A stretch of DNA of 64,000 nt from Gemmataceae bacterium (GCA_022842245.1 JALHPZ010000005.1:184821-248820); one strand, 5' to 3'; shown: positions 1 through 10,222, counted from the first letter of the stretch. The notes: a model not told the origin generated them from the letters alone. Made by a program: numbers and translations.

Positions 1-732
1 GACGGCGTTGGCGCGCAAATGGCTGTCGATGAACGTGAGGTGTCCGAGTTTCGCCTTCGTCGAGACGAGGCAGCCGACGACACCGCAACCGCTGCCGAGG
101 TCGAGGACGCGGTCGCCGTCCTTGGGGTCGGCGACTTCGAGCAGTGCCCGCGATCCGTTGTCCATGCGGCCGTAGCTGAAGACGCCGGGCCGTGAGAGGA
201 AATCCATCGACGGTCCCTGCCCGATGCGGGCGTGGAAGTGCATCTCGTGCCGGCGGCGTTCGCGCGGTTCGTCCCCCTTCGCGCTGAAGAACGCCATGCC
301 GGACTTGCTCGACGGCGTCTGCCCGCACTTCCCGAAGATCTTCTTGTGCAGCTTCGCGAACTCGGTATCGGTCTCGTACTCCGAGAGCGTGATGGACATC
401 CCACCGGGATTCAGCACGTGGAAGCCCTGTTCGATCAGGTCGAGTTTCAACTCGCGGTCGGTGTGTGCCCCGGCCGGGAGCAGTACGGTGTTGAACTTCT
501 GCGGCAGATCCCAGAGGTCCGCCGCCGTGACGACATCCGCCGTCGCGCCGAGTTCGGCGAGGTCCTCGCGCAACCGGGCGGCGGGGAAGAGGTCCATCTG
601 GAAGCAAGTGATGTCCGGCAGTGCCATCGCCTGAACGAGGTAGGCGACCGATTTCGGCGCCCCCATCGGGATGCAGACGGGGGGCTTCACGCGCGCCGCG
701 ATGGACGGATACAGTTCGGTGAGGAATCGCAT
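1..732 (-). CDS. RsmC-like class I SAM-dependent methyltransferase (partial, C-terminus off window)
   Basis: The minus strand is open from ATG at 732 to the left edge, giving 244 residues with no stop. The first ~170 residues resemble the pseudo-domain of RsmC/RlmG rRNA guanine-N2 methyltransferases. Near residue 200 the sequence FSYGRMDNGSRALLEV leads to VLDLGSGCGVVG, a SAM-binding motif I, followed by the acidic strand TFIDS. The catalytic NPPF-type motif would lie beyond the window. RsmC-family enzymes methylate G1207 of 16S rRNA. It is divergently transcribed from the cytochrome gene at 823, with a 90-bp gap that must hold both promoters. The fold is secure; the exact rRNA target is family inference. 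Confidence 0.75.
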   Translation of the reverse strand, partial: MRFLTELYPSIAARVKPPVCIPMGAPKSVAYLVQAMALPDITCFQMDLFPAARLREDLAELGATADVVTAADLWDLPQKFNTVLLPAGAHTDRELKLDLIEQGFHVLNPGGMSITLSEYETDTEFAKLHKKIFGKCGQTPSSKSGMAFFSAKGDEPRERRRHEMHFHARIGQGPSMDFLSRPGVFSYGRMDNGSRALLEVADPKDGDRVLDLGSGCGVVGCLVSTKAKLGHLTFIDSHLRANAV

Positions 733-822
733 GGGATCAATGTAGATGTTTCGACGGCGACGCGGCCTCCCGATACATTAGCGGCACCTGCCTACCGTCT
801 CCTCCGCTGGAGTTTCCCGACG

Positions 823-3800
823 ATGCGACTCTCCCCGCTCCGCCGATCGCTGGCGGCCCTCGCGCTGTTCGGCCTCGCGCTGTTCGTCGTGTCCGACGCC
901 TTCTCCCAACAGAAGAAGGACGCCAAGAAACCGGCCGCGAAGAAGCAAGGCCCATCCATGCAGACGGCGGAGGAATTCCTCAAGCCGAAGCCGCGGCCGA
1001 AGAAGGCCCCGCTGCCGCCCAGCCAGATTCCGCTCGAGTTCGTGAAGGGCGAACGGATCGCGTTCGTCGGGAACACCACGGCCGAGCGCATGAGCCTCTA
1101 CGGCCACTTCGAGACGATGCTCCACCTGCGATTCAAGGACCTCGCGCTCGTCGTCCGCAACTTCGCCTTCCCCGCCGATGAAGTCGGCATCCGCCAGCGA
1201 TCCAACGACTACACCAAGCTCGACGATCCGCTCTTCGCCTTCAATCCGGATACCTTTTTCTGCTTCTTCGGCTGGAACGAGTCGTTCAAGGGCCCGGAGG
1301 GCGTGGAGAAGTTCAAGGCCGACTACGAGAAGTTCCTCGACGAGTACACGCGGAATTACCCGCGCGACGACGAGAAATCCCCGGCGCGGTTCGTGCTCGT
1401 CTCGCCGATCGCCTTCGAGAACACCGGCGACAAGTTCCTGCCGGACGGCAAGGCCGAAAACGCGAACCTGAAGCTGTACGCCGACGCCGTGAAGGCCGTG
1501 GCGGAGAAGCGGAAGCTGGCGTTCGTGGACGTCTACACGCCGACGCTGGAAGCGTTCGCGAAGGGCGGCGGCAAGCTCACCGTCGGCGGCTTCCAGCTCA
1601 ACGAGCAGGGGGACAAGATCCTCGGCGAGGCGCTCGACGCCGGTCTCTTCGGCAAGCGGTTCGATTCGTCGTTGTTTGGCACGTCGGAGTTCGAGAAGCT
1701 CCGCGCCGCCGTCGTCGACAAGGCGTGGCACCACAGCCAGGACTACCGCATGGTGAACGGCTGGTACGTCTACGGCGGACGGCGGACCTACGACACCGAG
1801 ACGTTCCCCCGCGAGTACGTGAAACTGCGGAACATGGTGGCGGTGCGGGACCACCTCGTCTGGGACATCGCGAACGGAAAACAAGTTCCGGAGAAGCCGG
1901 ACGACAGCAAGACCGGCGAGTTGATCGAAGTGCCGACGCGGTTCGGCGGACCGGACCGGGGCTATTCCGAGAATCCGCCGGCGATGGGGCCGAACATCCG
2001 CCCGCCCGCCGAATTCATCAAGGACGTGCGGCTCTCGAACGGGCTAAAGGTGAACCTATTCGCGGACGAGAAGGAATTCCCGGAAGTCGCGAACCCCGTG
2101 CAAATCAACTTCGACAACAAGGGCCGGCTCTGGGTGAGCACGATGCCGAGCTACCCGCAGTGGCAGCCGGGGATGCCCAAGCCCGCCGACAAGCTCGTGA
2201 TCCTCGAGGACACGAACGGCGACGGCAAGGCGGACAAGCGCACGGTCTTTTACGACAAGCTGCACTGCCCGACCGGCTTCGAGTTCTACAACGGCGGTGT
2301 GCTCGTGGTCAGTCAGCCGCGGATGCTCTTCCTGAAGGACACCGACGGCGACGACGTGGCCGACGACGTGACGTACCTGATGGACGGCTGGGCGACGGAC
2401 GACACGCACCATACCTGCGGGGCGTGGGAATGGAGCCACGGCGGCCTGCTGCACATGCTCGAAGGGATCGCGACGAGCACAACGCTGGAAACGCCGTGGG
2501 GCCCGCACCGCAGCGCCGGCAGCGGCGGCGCGTACGTCCTCGACCCGCGATCGCTCAAAGTGAATCAGTTCTCCCTGCCCGGCATGGCGAACATGTGGTG
2601 CTACGTGTTCGACGAATGGGGTCAGGGGATCGTCGGCGACGGCACCACGCCGAACCAGACGTGGGACGTGCCGCTCTCCGGGAAGCAGTTCGGCGGACGA
2701 AAGGGCTTGCAATTCGTGCTGCCGAACGGCGTGCGGCCGAACCTCGGCAACGAATGGCTCGTCAGCCGCGCGCTCCCGGAAAACCTCCAGAAACACTTCA
2801 TCTACGCGTGCGTCATCCAGATGAACGGCATCGCGCACTACACGATCCGCGACGACGGCGCCGGTTTCATGGGCGAGCGTGTGAAGGCGAAGGAGGGCGG
2901 CTGGGACGACCTCGTCCGCTCGCCGGACAAGCACTTCCGCCCCGCCGACCCGCAGATCGGCGCCGACGGCGCGCTCTACTTCGGCGACTGGGCGAACCCG
3001 CTCATCGGCCACATGCAGTATTCGCAGCGTGACCCGAACCGGAACCACACGCGCGGCCGCATCTACCGGCTCATGGGCGCCGACCAGCAACCGATCAAGC
3101 CGGTCACGCAGGCCGGCAAGAGCGTAATGGAGATTCTCGAACAGTTCCGCGAGTACGAGTGGCGGACCCGCTACCGTGCCCGCCGCGAACTGCACGACCG
3201 CCCCGCCACGGAGGTGTTGCCCGTCGTGGCGGCATGGGTGAAGAAACTCGATCCGAACGATTCGCTGTTCGATCGCCTGCGCTGCGAGGCGCTCTGGGTG
3301 CAGCAGGGGCACCACGCGGTGGACCCAGCGCTCGCCGACGCGGTGCTGGGGGCGAAGAGCTTCCAGGCCCGCGCCGCGGCCGTGCACGTCCTCGCCGACG
3401 AACGCGATCGGGTTCCCGGCGCGATCGAACGCTTCAAGAAGGCCGCGATGGACGAGCACCCCCGCGTGCGCACCGAGGCGGCCCGCGCCCTGAGCTTCTA
3501 CGCGACGGGCGAGGCGATGTCCGCCGTCGCCGCGATCGCCGCCAAGCCGATGGACTACTGGACGAAGTACACCGTCGAGTCGGCGCTGGCGGCGAATGCG
3601 TCGTCGTGGCCGGCGGACTTCTACTCCGGCAAGCTGGCGGCGACCAACCCCGAGGCGGGCAAGCTGCTCGAGACGATCCGCAAGAGCAGCGCGCAGGACA
3701 ACGCCGCCGCGCCATGGCTCAAGCAACTACTCGGCACCGAAATGAAATCGAAGGAGGAGCGCTTCCAAGCCATGAAGGCGCTGGCCGCGCTTCCGGGCAA

Positions 3801-4209
3801 CCCGTCGAAGGGTCGCGAGATCTTCCAGCGCAACTGCACCGCCTGTCACAAAGTCGGGCAGGGTGAAGGGAACGACTACGGCCCGAACCTCGAGAAGCTC
3901 ATGTCGAAAATGGGGCAGACGAAGATCAAGGTCGTCGAGTCGATCATCGACCCGAACGCCGAGGTGGACAAGAAGTACCTCTCGACGAAGATCGATCGTC
4001 TGAGCGGTGGTCAGGTCACGGGCCTTATCGTCAGCGAGAACAAGAAGGAAATCGTGATCTTCGACGGCAAGGAGAAGAAAACGATCCCGCTCGACGACAT
4101 CGACGCCCGCACAACCCTCAAGCAGAGCAGCATGCCGGAGGGGCAGGCGGGCACGATGTCGCCGTCGGAGTTCCTCGACCTGATCGAGTATCTTTCGTCT
4201 TTGAAGTAA
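823..4209 (+). CDS. Secreted PVC-type dehydrogenase/cytochrome c with degenerate SGNH domain
   Basis: A 1,128-residue exported protein. The frame is open far upstream, but ATG 823 gives a clean signal peptide (MRLSPLRRSLAALALFGLAL, ending near AFSQ), so that start is chosen. Domains in order: a Lys/Pro-rich linker; an SGNH-hydrolase-like domain (about residues 65-290); a beta-propeller dehydrogenase domain of the planctomycete membrane-bound type (from about 400, RLWVSTMPSYPQW); HEAT-like helices (about 770-970); and a C-terminal heme domain with CTACH near residue 1005 followed by GPNL. Such proteins are abundant in planctomycetes; a role in periplasmic oxidation of sugars or polymers is presumed but unproven. 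The SGNH domain has FVGNTT where GDS is expected and QLNEQG where the catalytic His is expected, so it is probably inactive. Confidence 0.9.
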   Translation: MRLSPLRRSLAALALFGLALFVVSDAFSQQKKDAKKPAAKKQGPSMQTAEEFLKPKPRPKKAPLPPSQIPLEFVKGERIAFVGNTTAERMSLYGHFETMLHLRFKDLALVVRNFAFPADEVGIRQRSNDYTKLDDPLFAFNPDTFFCFFGWNESFKGPEGVEKFKADYEKFLDEYTRNYPRDDEKSPARFVLVSPIAFENTGDKFLPDGKAENANLKLYADAVKAVAEKRKLAFVDVYTPTLEAFAKGGGKLTVGGFQLNEQGDKILGEALDAGLFGKRFDSSLFGTSEFEKLRAAVVDKAWHHSQDYRMVNGWYVYGGRRTYDTETFPREYVKLRNMVAVRDHLVWDIANGKQVPEKPDDSKTGELIEVPTRFGGPDRGYSENPPAMGPNIRPPAEFIKDVRLSNGLKVNLFADEKEFPEVANPVQINFDNKGRLWVSTMPSYPQWQPGMPKPADKLVILEDTNGDGKADKRTVFYDKLHCPTGFEFYNGGVLVVSQPRMLFLKDTDGDDVADDVTYLMDGWATDDTHHTCGAWEWSHGGLLHMLEGIATSTTLETPWGPHRSAGSGGAYVLDPRSLKVNQFSLPGMANMWCYVFDEWGQGIVGDGTTPNQTWDVPLSGKQFGGRKGLQFVLPNGVRPNLGNEWLVSRALPENLQKHFIYACVIQMNGIAHYTIRDDGAGFMGERVKAKEGGWDDLVRSPDKHFRPADPQIGADGALYFGDWANPLIGHMQYSQRDPNRNHTRGRIYRLMGADQQPIKPVTQAGKSVMEILEQFREYEWRTRYRARRELHDRPATEVLPVVAAWVKKLDPNDSLFDRLRCEALWVQQGHHAVDPALADAVLGAKSFQARAAAVHVLADERDRVPGAIERFKKAAMDEHPRVRTEAARALSFYATGEAMSAVAAIAAKPMDYWTKYTVESALAANASSWPADFYSGKLAATNPEAGKLLETIRKSSAQDNAAAPWLKQLLGTEMKSKEERFQAMKALAALPGNPSKGREIFQRNCTACHKVGQGEGNDYGPNLEKLMSKMGQTKIKVVESIIDPNAEVDKKYLSTKIDRLSGGQVTGLIVSENKKEIVIFDGKEKKTIPLDDIDARTTLKQSSMPEGQAGTMSPSEFLDLIEYLSSLK

Positions 4210-4228
4210 AACGGGTCCGATAGCGCGT

Positions 4229-4258
4229 GGGAGCCGGTTTCGCGGGAAACCGGCTCCC
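4229..4258 (+). terminator. Strong hairpin, probable terminator
   Basis: A perfect 12-bp stem (GGGAGCCGGTTT with its complement) around a 6-nt loop, 20 bp after the stop at 4209. It is followed by GTTTCGTTTCC, not a pure T-run. The position between two co-directional genes supports termination after the cytochrome gene. Confidence 0.6.
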
Positions 4259-4332
4259 GTTTCGTTTCCAGTCGGGCTGTTCCCCCGTTTCCGACGACGG
4301 TAGAATTCGGCGATGGCCGGGGAGTCGCAGCC

Positions 4333-6453
4333 GTGGTTCGCTCGCTGACGCTACTCGCGTGGATCGCCCTCGCTGCTCACGCTGCGGACGTGCCGGTTGC
4401 GGAGTCGTCGCGCCGCGAGTCGTATGCCCGGTATGGAGCGGCCCGCGTCCAGGCGCGATCGGACGACGCCCCGCGCGCCGTGCGCAACCTCGAAGCGGCC
4501 GCGAAGCTCGACCCGACGGCCGCCGCGCCGCGCCGGGAACTCGTCTCCGTCTACGCGGACCTCGGGCGCGACGCCGCCGCCATCCGCATGGCCCGCGCCG
4601 TACTCGCGGGCGATCCGAAGGACGCCGATACGGCCCATCGCCTCGCCAAACTCCTCTTCGAGGTCAAGCGGTACTCCGAAGCGGCGGACGCCCTCGCGGC
4701 GGCGCTGGACGGGGACCGGCTGGTCGAGCGTGCGACGAAGGCGCTCGCGATGCGCATCGATCTCGCCCGTTGCCGGGACCGCGCGAACGAAGCGGCGAAG
4801 GCCGCGGCCGCCTGGGGCGATGTTCGCGAATTCCTCGCGGCGCGATCGGAACGGCTTCGGAAGGAAGGATTCTCGCAAGCCGAACTCGATCGCGAAATGG
4901 CGGACGCGGCCGAGCACCACGGCCGCGCGCTCGTGGCCCGCCAGCGCTTCGACGACGCCCGCGACGCCTTCCTCGCCGCCCGCAAACTCCTCGCCAACGA
5001 TCGCGCCGGCGCGGCCCGGCTGCACCGGAATCTCGCCGAACTCGCCGCGGCCGCCGGCCAACCCAACGCGGCGATCGCGCATTACGAGGAGTTCCTCGCG
5101 TTCGGTCCGCGCGATCCCGAACCGTACCGGCGCTATGCGGATCAACTCCGCAAGGCCGGGCGGGACGTCGAGGCGATTCTCGCGGCCCGATCCGAACCCG
5201 CCGCCAAATGGGCGCTGCTCGCCGAACGCGCGAAGACGCCCGCCGGATTCGGCGCGGCCCACGAGGAGTTCCGCGAACTCGCCGCCGCCGCGACCGATCC
5301 CGCCTTATTCCGCCTCTTGTGCACCACCTACGCGACCGCCGACTCCGGATCGGGCATCCTCGAAATCGCCGAGGTGATCTTCCCCGCGACGCCGGAACGG
5401 CTCCCCCGCAAGCCGGTCGTCGTACCCGCGATGGAGGGCGAACGCCGGCAGGCCTTCGCGGCCGCCTTCGCGGCCCAGCCGGCGCTCGCGCTCAAGGCGA
5501 CCCGCGCCGCGCAACTGTCGAGCGGGACGAAACGCTCGCCCGAGTTCTGGGACCTGCTGGCGTGGGCGTGCGAACGCGCCGGCCAGCCCGACGCCGTCGA
5601 GCGCGCCCTCCGCGCGAGCTTCGAAGCCGACGGCAATTTCCGATCCTTCCAACGGCTGCACCGGCACCTGTACGGCCGGCGGAAATGGCGGGCGATCCTG
5701 GACCTTTGCAACTCCGCCGGCAGCCTCGGCGCCGGCGCGTTGAACTACTACCGCGCCGCCGCACACGCCGAGTTGGGCAACGCCCCGGCCGCGCTCGCCG
5801 CCATCGCCAAGGCGGAAGGGGACAACGCCTTCGCCTCGCGCCGCGAGAAAGTTCACATACTCGGCATCCTCGGCCGGCACGACGAGATGCTGAAGGAATG
5901 CGACGCCGCGATGGCGGAGTTCCGTTCCTCCGCCGAGGTCCGCTCGCTGCGCTACCTGCGGGCGCAGGCGTTCCTCGGGTTGAAAAAGCTCCGCGAAGCC
6001 GAGGAGGAACTGCGTGGCATTCTGGACGACGACGCCGACGACGCGCTGGCCCTGAACAACCTCGGATACAACCTCGCCGACCAGAACCGCAAGCTCGACG
6101 AGGCCGAACGGCTGATCCGCCGCGCGATCGAGATCGAGGCCGACGACCGCGCCCGCGCCGGCGAGCCGAACGTCGATCATGCGCCGTACCTCGACAGCCT
6201 CGGCTGGGTGCTCTTCCGGAAGGGCCGGCTCGCGGAGGCGCGCGAGCAGTTGGAGAAGGCCGCCACGCTGCCGGACGGCGCGAACGATCCGACCGTCTGG
6301 GACCACCTCGGCGATGTGGCGTTACGGCAGGGCGATGCGAAGCGGGCGAAGGAAGCCTGGACGATCGCCGAGCGGCAATACGCGACGACGCACGTCGGCC
6401 GCGAGGGGGGCCGTCGCGACGAAGCGAGCAGGAAAATCAAGCAAGTCGAGTGA
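4333..6453 (+). CDS. Exported TPR-repeat protein
   Basis: 706 residues from GTG 4333, which gives a short signal peptide (VRSLTLLAWIALAAHAAD). The nearby ATG at 4313 is out of frame. The rest is almost entirely Ala/Arg/Glu-rich helical pairs typical of tetratricopeptide repeats, for example NNLGYNLADQNRKLDEAERLIRRA near residue 575 (quoted in parts: NNLGYNLADQ, LDEAERLIRRA) and DSLGWVLFRKGRLAEAREQL near 620. TPR arrays mediate protein-protein contacts; no catalytic domain is visible. It is convergent with the RNase R gene, only 10 bp apart, so the two share a transcription end region. Specific function is unknown. Confidence 0.85.
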   Translation: MVRSLTLLAWIALAAHAADVPVAESSRRESYARYGAARVQARSDDAPRAVRNLEAAAKLDPTAAAPRRELVSVYADLGRDAAAIRMARAVLAGDPKDADTAHRLAKLLFEVKRYSEAADALAAALDGDRLVERATKALAMRIDLARCRDRANEAAKAAAAWGDVREFLAARSERLRKEGFSQAELDREMADAAEHHGRALVARQRFDDARDAFLAARKLLANDRAGAARLHRNLAELAAAAGQPNAAIAHYEEFLAFGPRDPEPYRRYADQLRKAGRDVEAILAARSEPAAKWALLAERAKTPAGFGAAHEEFRELAAAATDPALFRLLCTTYATADSGSGILEIAEVIFPATPERLPRKPVVVPAMEGERRQAFAAAFAAQPALALKATRAAQLSSGTKRSPEFWDLLAWACERAGQPDAVERALRASFEADGNFRSFQRLHRHLYGRRKWRAILDLCNSAGSLGAGALNYYRAAAHAELGNAPAALAAIAKAEGDNAFASRREKVHILGILGRHDEMLKECDAAMAEFRSSAEVRSLRYLRAQAFLGLKKLREAEEELRGILDDDADDALALNNLGYNLADQNRKLDEAERLIRRAIEIEADDRARAGEPNVDHAPYLDSLGWVLFRKGRLAEAREQLEKAATLPDGANDPTVWDHLGDVALRQGDAKRAKEAWTIAERQYATTHVGREGGRRDEASRKIKQVE

Positions 6454-6463
6454 CCAGCACTGC

Positions 6464-8650
6464 TCAGCGCCGGCGTCCCCGTTTTCGGGGAGTCGGCTCG
6501 CGCGGCGGCTCCTTCGACGGCTGGCCCGCCTGTCCCGCGAGGCGGAAGTCCAGCATCCGGCGCTGCAGGTCCACGCGGCCCACTTCCACGCGCACGCGGT
6601 CGCCGAGGCGGAACCGTTTCTTGCGACGGCCCCCTTCCAGTGAGTGCGAGCTTTCGTCGAAGTGGTAATAGTCGTCCGTCAGGCTGGAGACATGGATCAA
6701 GCCCTCGGCCGGGAAGCGCTCCGCCTGCGCGAAGAAGCCGTAGTCGGCGACACCGGTGATAACAGCATCGAGTTGTTCGCCCAGCCGCGTGCTCAGATAT
6801 TGCAACAGCTTCAGCTTCACGAGTTCGCGCTCCGCCGTCTCGGCGCGGCGTTCCATCCGCGAGCAATGGTCGCCGAGGATCTTCATCTCCGTCTCGTCGG
6901 CGGTCACCTTTTTGTGCTTGACCCATCGGTCGAGCAACCGATGCACCACCAGGTCCGGGTAGCGCCGGATCGGCGACGTGAAGTGGCAGTAGTGCTGGCT
7001 CGCCAGCGCGTAGTGCTCGTCCTGCACCGGCGAGTAGGTCGCTTGCTTCAGGCTGCGCAAGAGTGCGTAGTGGATCGCCGCGCGCTCCGGTTTCTCCGCC
7101 GTGATTCTCAACAGTCGCTGCAACTCGAAGCGGTCTTCGGCGTGTTTCATCGGGTAGCCGAGGATGCGGGCGAACTCGGCGAAGGCTTCCAGTTTCTCCG
7201 TCTTCGGTGCCGGGTGGACGCGCCGGAGGAACGGCACGCCGAGTTTCGTCAGATGCTCCGCCACCGCCTCGTTCGCCGCCAGCATGAACTCCTCGATGAT
7301 CTGATGGCTCTCGTCGTTCACGGCGAAGTGCGCCCCGTTCACGCGGCCATCGGCGTCGTACTCCAGCACGGCCTCCGGCATGTAAAGCTCCAACGAGCCA
7401 CGCTTGAACCGCTTCTTCCGCAAGATCGCCGCCAGGTCGCGCATCCGCTTCAGCATCGCGAGGACATCCGGCGCCACTTCCGTGCCCGGCTTCGTCCCGC
7501 CGTCGAACGAATTCACGATCTCCTGGACCTGTTCGTAATGGAACCGTTTCCGGGCGCGGATGACGCCGTTGAAGAACTCGACGTGCCCCTTCTGAAGGCT
7601 CGCCGTGAACTCCATCCGCACCGTCTTCACGTACCGCACGCGGCCCTCCTGCAAACTCGCCAGTCCGTTCGAGATCACTTCCGGGAACATCGGAATGACC
7701 TTGCGAGGCAGGTAGATGCTCGTCGCGCGTTTCTTCGCCTCGGCGTCCAGCGGACCGCCGACCGGCGCGAAGTGCGCCACGTCGGCGATATGCACCGTGA
7801 GGATCCAGTGCTTCGTCTTCGGGTCGATCTCGACGCTGACGGCGTCGTCGAAGTCCCGCGCGTCGATCGGGTCGATCGTCACGACGAGATCGTGGGTGAA
7901 GTCGGTGCGGCCGTGGAAATCGTCCTCGCGGAACTTGTCCGCCTGCGCGCGGGCCTCGTCGAGCGCCGGGGCGGGAAACTCCTCCGGCAGGCCGAACGCC
8001 TTCACGACGGTGAGCAGGTCGACGCCGGGCTGGTTCAGCGGGCCGAGGACCTCGGCGATCACACCTTCGCCGCGATCGTCGGGGGACGGGAACTTGACCA
8101 TTTCGACGACGACCTTGTCCTGCGGCTTCGCCCCCTTCGCGCCGGGGTCGCCGACGAGGATGCTGTGGCTGAAGACGGTGCCGTCGACGCGGACGAACGC
8201 CTGGCCCTCGCGTTCGAAGTAGGTGCCGACGAAGGTGCGCGTCGCCCGGACGAGGACGCGTATGACCTCGCCGGCGGCGTCTTTCTGCCCGCTGGCGCGC
8301 CGGGTGAGCTTCACCATCACCTCGTCGCCGGTGCTGGCGTCGCGCTCCTTCCCTTCGCGGATGTAGATGTCGGTTCCGGCGCCGGCTTCGGGGCCGTGGG
8401 GGCGGACATAGCCGTGGCCGGACTTCGTGCGCCGGTAGATGCCGATCACGGACCCGAACTGATCGGCCGGGCGGAGTTGGTTGTTCTTCCCTTGCTCGAC
8501 GCGTCCGTCCGCCAGGAGCGATTTGAGCGCCTTGCGGAACTCGGGATAGGCCGCTTCGCCGATGCCAAGCTTTTTGGCCAGTTGCTTCGGCTTCAGAGGG
8601 ACGTACCCCTTGCGGGACAGTTCGGCGAGGATGATGGCGACGGGGTCCAT
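6464..8650 (-). CDS. rnr: Ribonuclease R (RNB family 3'-5' exoribonuclease)
   Basis: 728 residues from ATG 8650, the first Met of the recognisable family start MDPVAIILAELSRKGY. Layout matches RNase R: an N-terminal winged helix (about 1-75), cold-shock OB domains (about 80-230), the RNB catalytic domain with the Asp cluster DPIDARDFDDAV (about 255-270), and a C-terminal S1 domain with GVADYGFFA, ending in a basic tail RKRGRRR. It degrades structured RNA hydrolytically in the cytoplasm and takes part in rRNA quality control and mRNA turnover. Length is within the family range (about 700-820). It is divergent from the cytochrome-WD40 gene, with a 99-bp shared promoter gap. Confidence 0.95.
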   Translation of the reverse strand: MDPVAIILAELSRKGYVPLKPKQLAKKLGIGEAAYPEFRKALKSLLADGRVEQGKNNQLRPADQFGSVIGIYRRTKSGHGYVRPHGPEAGAGTDIYIREGKERDASTGDEVMVKLTRRASGQKDAAGEVIRVLVRATRTFVGTYFEREGQAFVRVDGTVFSHSILVGDPGAKGAKPQDKVVVEMVKFPSPDDRGEGVIAEVLGPLNQPGVDLLTVVKAFGLPEEFPAPALDEARAQADKFREDDFHGRTDFTHDLVVTIDPIDARDFDDAVSVEIDPKTKHWILTVHIADVAHFAPVGGPLDAEAKKRATSIYLPRKVIPMFPEVISNGLASLQEGRVRYVKTVRMEFTASLQKGHVEFFNGVIRARKRFHYEQVQEIVNSFDGGTKPGTEVAPDVLAMLKRMRDLAAILRKKRFKRGSLELYMPEAVLEYDADGRVNGAHFAVNDESHQIIEEFMLAANEAVAEHLTKLGVPFLRRVHPAPKTEKLEAFAEFARILGYPMKHAEDRFELQRLLRITAEKPERAAIHYALLRSLKQATYSPVQDEHYALASQHYCHFTSPIRRYPDLVVHRLLDRWVKHKKVTADETEMKILGDHCSRMERRAETAERELVKLKLLQYLSTRLGEQLDAVITGVADYGFFAQAERFPAEGLIHVSSLTDDYYHFDESSHSLEGGRRKKRFRLGDRVRVEVGRVDLQRRMLDFRLAGQAGQPSKEPPREPTPRKRGRRR

Positions 8651-8749
8651 GGGAAAATCCGTTTGAACGCACGCGGGACTTTCTGATAAAGTATCAGTCT
8701 CACCCGATTGGCGCCGGCTTCTCGCGGCGCATCCCCGTTTGAGGTCGCG

Positions 8750-10222
8750 ATGCCCTCTCTCCGTTGGTCGTGGGTCGTGGCGGGAATCGCCGCGCTCGCG
8801 AACGCCGCATTCTCCCAGCCGAAGGCCGAGACCGCCGACGGTCCGGTCAGCTATTTCAAAGAGATCCGCCCGATCTTCCAGCAGAACTGCCAGGGCTGCC
8901 ACCAGCCGGCGAAGGCGCAGGGCGGCTACATCATGACGGAGTTCGCCGAACTTCTGAAAGCAGGCGAGACGGGCAAACCCGGCATCGTACCCGGCAAGCC
9001 GGAACAGAGTTATTTGCTTGACGAAATCCGCGTCAAGGACGGCCAGCACGAGATGCCCAAGAACCGCGACGCGCTCACGGCGAAACAATTCGCCCTCGTC
9101 GAACGCTGGATCAAGGAAGGTGCCAAGGACGACACGCCGGCCTCCGCGAAGGAAAAAGTCACGGTCGACGAAGACCACCCGCACCAGTATCTTTCGCCGC
9201 CGGTCGTCACCTCGCTCGCCTTCTCGCCCAACGGCAAATATCTGGCCGTTACGGGTTATCACGAAGTCCTGCTGCACACCGCCGACGGCGGTAAACTCGA
9301 AGCCCGACTCATCGGCCTCTCGGAACAAACTCGCAGCATCGCCTTCTCGCCCGACGGTCTCTGGCTCGCCGTCGCCGGCGGCTCACCCGGCCGATTCGGC
9401 GAAATCCAAATCTGGAACGTCGAGAAACGCAAGCTGAAAGTCTCCGCGCCCGTCACCTTCGACACGCTTTCCGGCGTGAGCTGGTCGCCGGACGGCAAGC
9501 TCGTCGCCTTCGGCTGCACCGATAACACCGTCCGCGCCGTCGACGCCGACACCGGCAAACAAGTCCTCCAGATGGGCACGCACTCCGACTGGGTGCTCAC
9601 CACGACCTTCAGCCAGGACGGCCTGCACCTCGTCTCCGGTGGCCGGGACATGACCGTGAAGCTCACCGACGTGCCCACGCAACGCTTCATCGACAACGTG
9701 ACGAGCATCACCCCCGGCGCCCTCAAAGGCGGCGTGATGACGATCGACCGCCGGCCGATGAAGGAGAAGAAGATGCAGAAGGTGCCGAACGACACCCCCG
9801 GCGCGAAGCCGAACGTCTACGACGAGATCGTGTCCGCGGGTTCGGACGGCACGCCGCGCCTCTACAAGATGCACCGGGAAGTGAAGCGTGAGATCGGCGA
9901 CGACTCGAATAAGCTCAAACAGTTCGAGCCGATGCCCGGCCGCATCTCGTGCGCGAAATTCAACCCGGCCGGCGACAGGTTCGCCGCCACCAGCAGCCTC
10001 GACGGCAAGGGCGAAGTCAGCATCTACACCATCGAGCCGGCGAAGAAGCTCGTCTGCGAGAAGGTGTCCGGACCGGCCTACGCCGTAGCCTGGTCCCCGG
10101 ACGGTGCCCGCATCGCCAGCGCCGGCTTCGACGGCAAGGTCTGGATCCACGACGCCGCCACCGGAAAGCTCGTGAAGGAATTCACCGCCGTCCCCATCAC
10201 CGGCAAGACCGCCGCGAAGTAA
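8750..10222 (+). CDS. Secreted cytochrome c (planctomycete type) fused to WD40 repeats
   Basis: 490 residues from ATG 8750, preceded by GAGGT and giving a signal peptide (MPSLRWSWVVAGIAALANAA). An earlier in-frame Met at 8708 would bury the signal. Residues about 35-125 form a planctomycete cytochrome C domain with CQGCH (FQQNCQGCHQPAKAQGG) and a distal MPKN Met. The remainder is a beta-propeller of WD40 repeats (VTSLAFSPNGKYLAV, RSIAFSPDGLWLAV, SWSPDGKLVAFG, AVAWSPDGARIASAG). This architecture usually accompanies DUF1549/DUF1553 proteins, as here 41 bp downstream, implying a shared periplasmic complex. Electron donor and acceptor are unknown. Confidence 0.9.
   Translation: MPSLRWSWVVAGIAALANAAFSQPKAETADGPVSYFKEIRPIFQQNCQGCHQPAKAQGGYIMTEFAELLKAGETGKPGIVPGKPEQSYLLDEIRVKDGQHEMPKNRDALTAKQFALVERWIKEGAKDDTPASAKEKVTVDEDHPHQYLSPPVVTSLAFSPNGKYLAVTGYHEVLLHTADGGKLEARLIGLSEQTRSIAFSPDGLWLAVAGGSPGRFGEIQIWNVEKRKLKVSAPVTFDTLSGVSWSPDGKLVAFGCTDNTVRAVDADTGKQVLQMGTHSDWVLTTTFSQDGLHLVSGGRDMTVKLTDVPTQRFIDNVTSITPGALKGGVMTIDRRPMKEKKMQKVPNDTPGAKPNVYDEIVSAGSDGTPRLYKMHREVKREIGDDSNKLKQFEPMPGRISCAKFNPAGDRFAATSSLDGKGEVSIYTIEPAKKLVCEKVSGPAYAVAWSPDGARIASAGFDGKVWIHDAATGKLVKEFTAVPITGKTAAK

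Noticed and set aside
6644..8686. 680-residue plus-strand frame opposite the RNase R gene
   Set aside because: It mirrors a well-supported gene and has no recognisable domain; such frames arise from high-GC codon bias.
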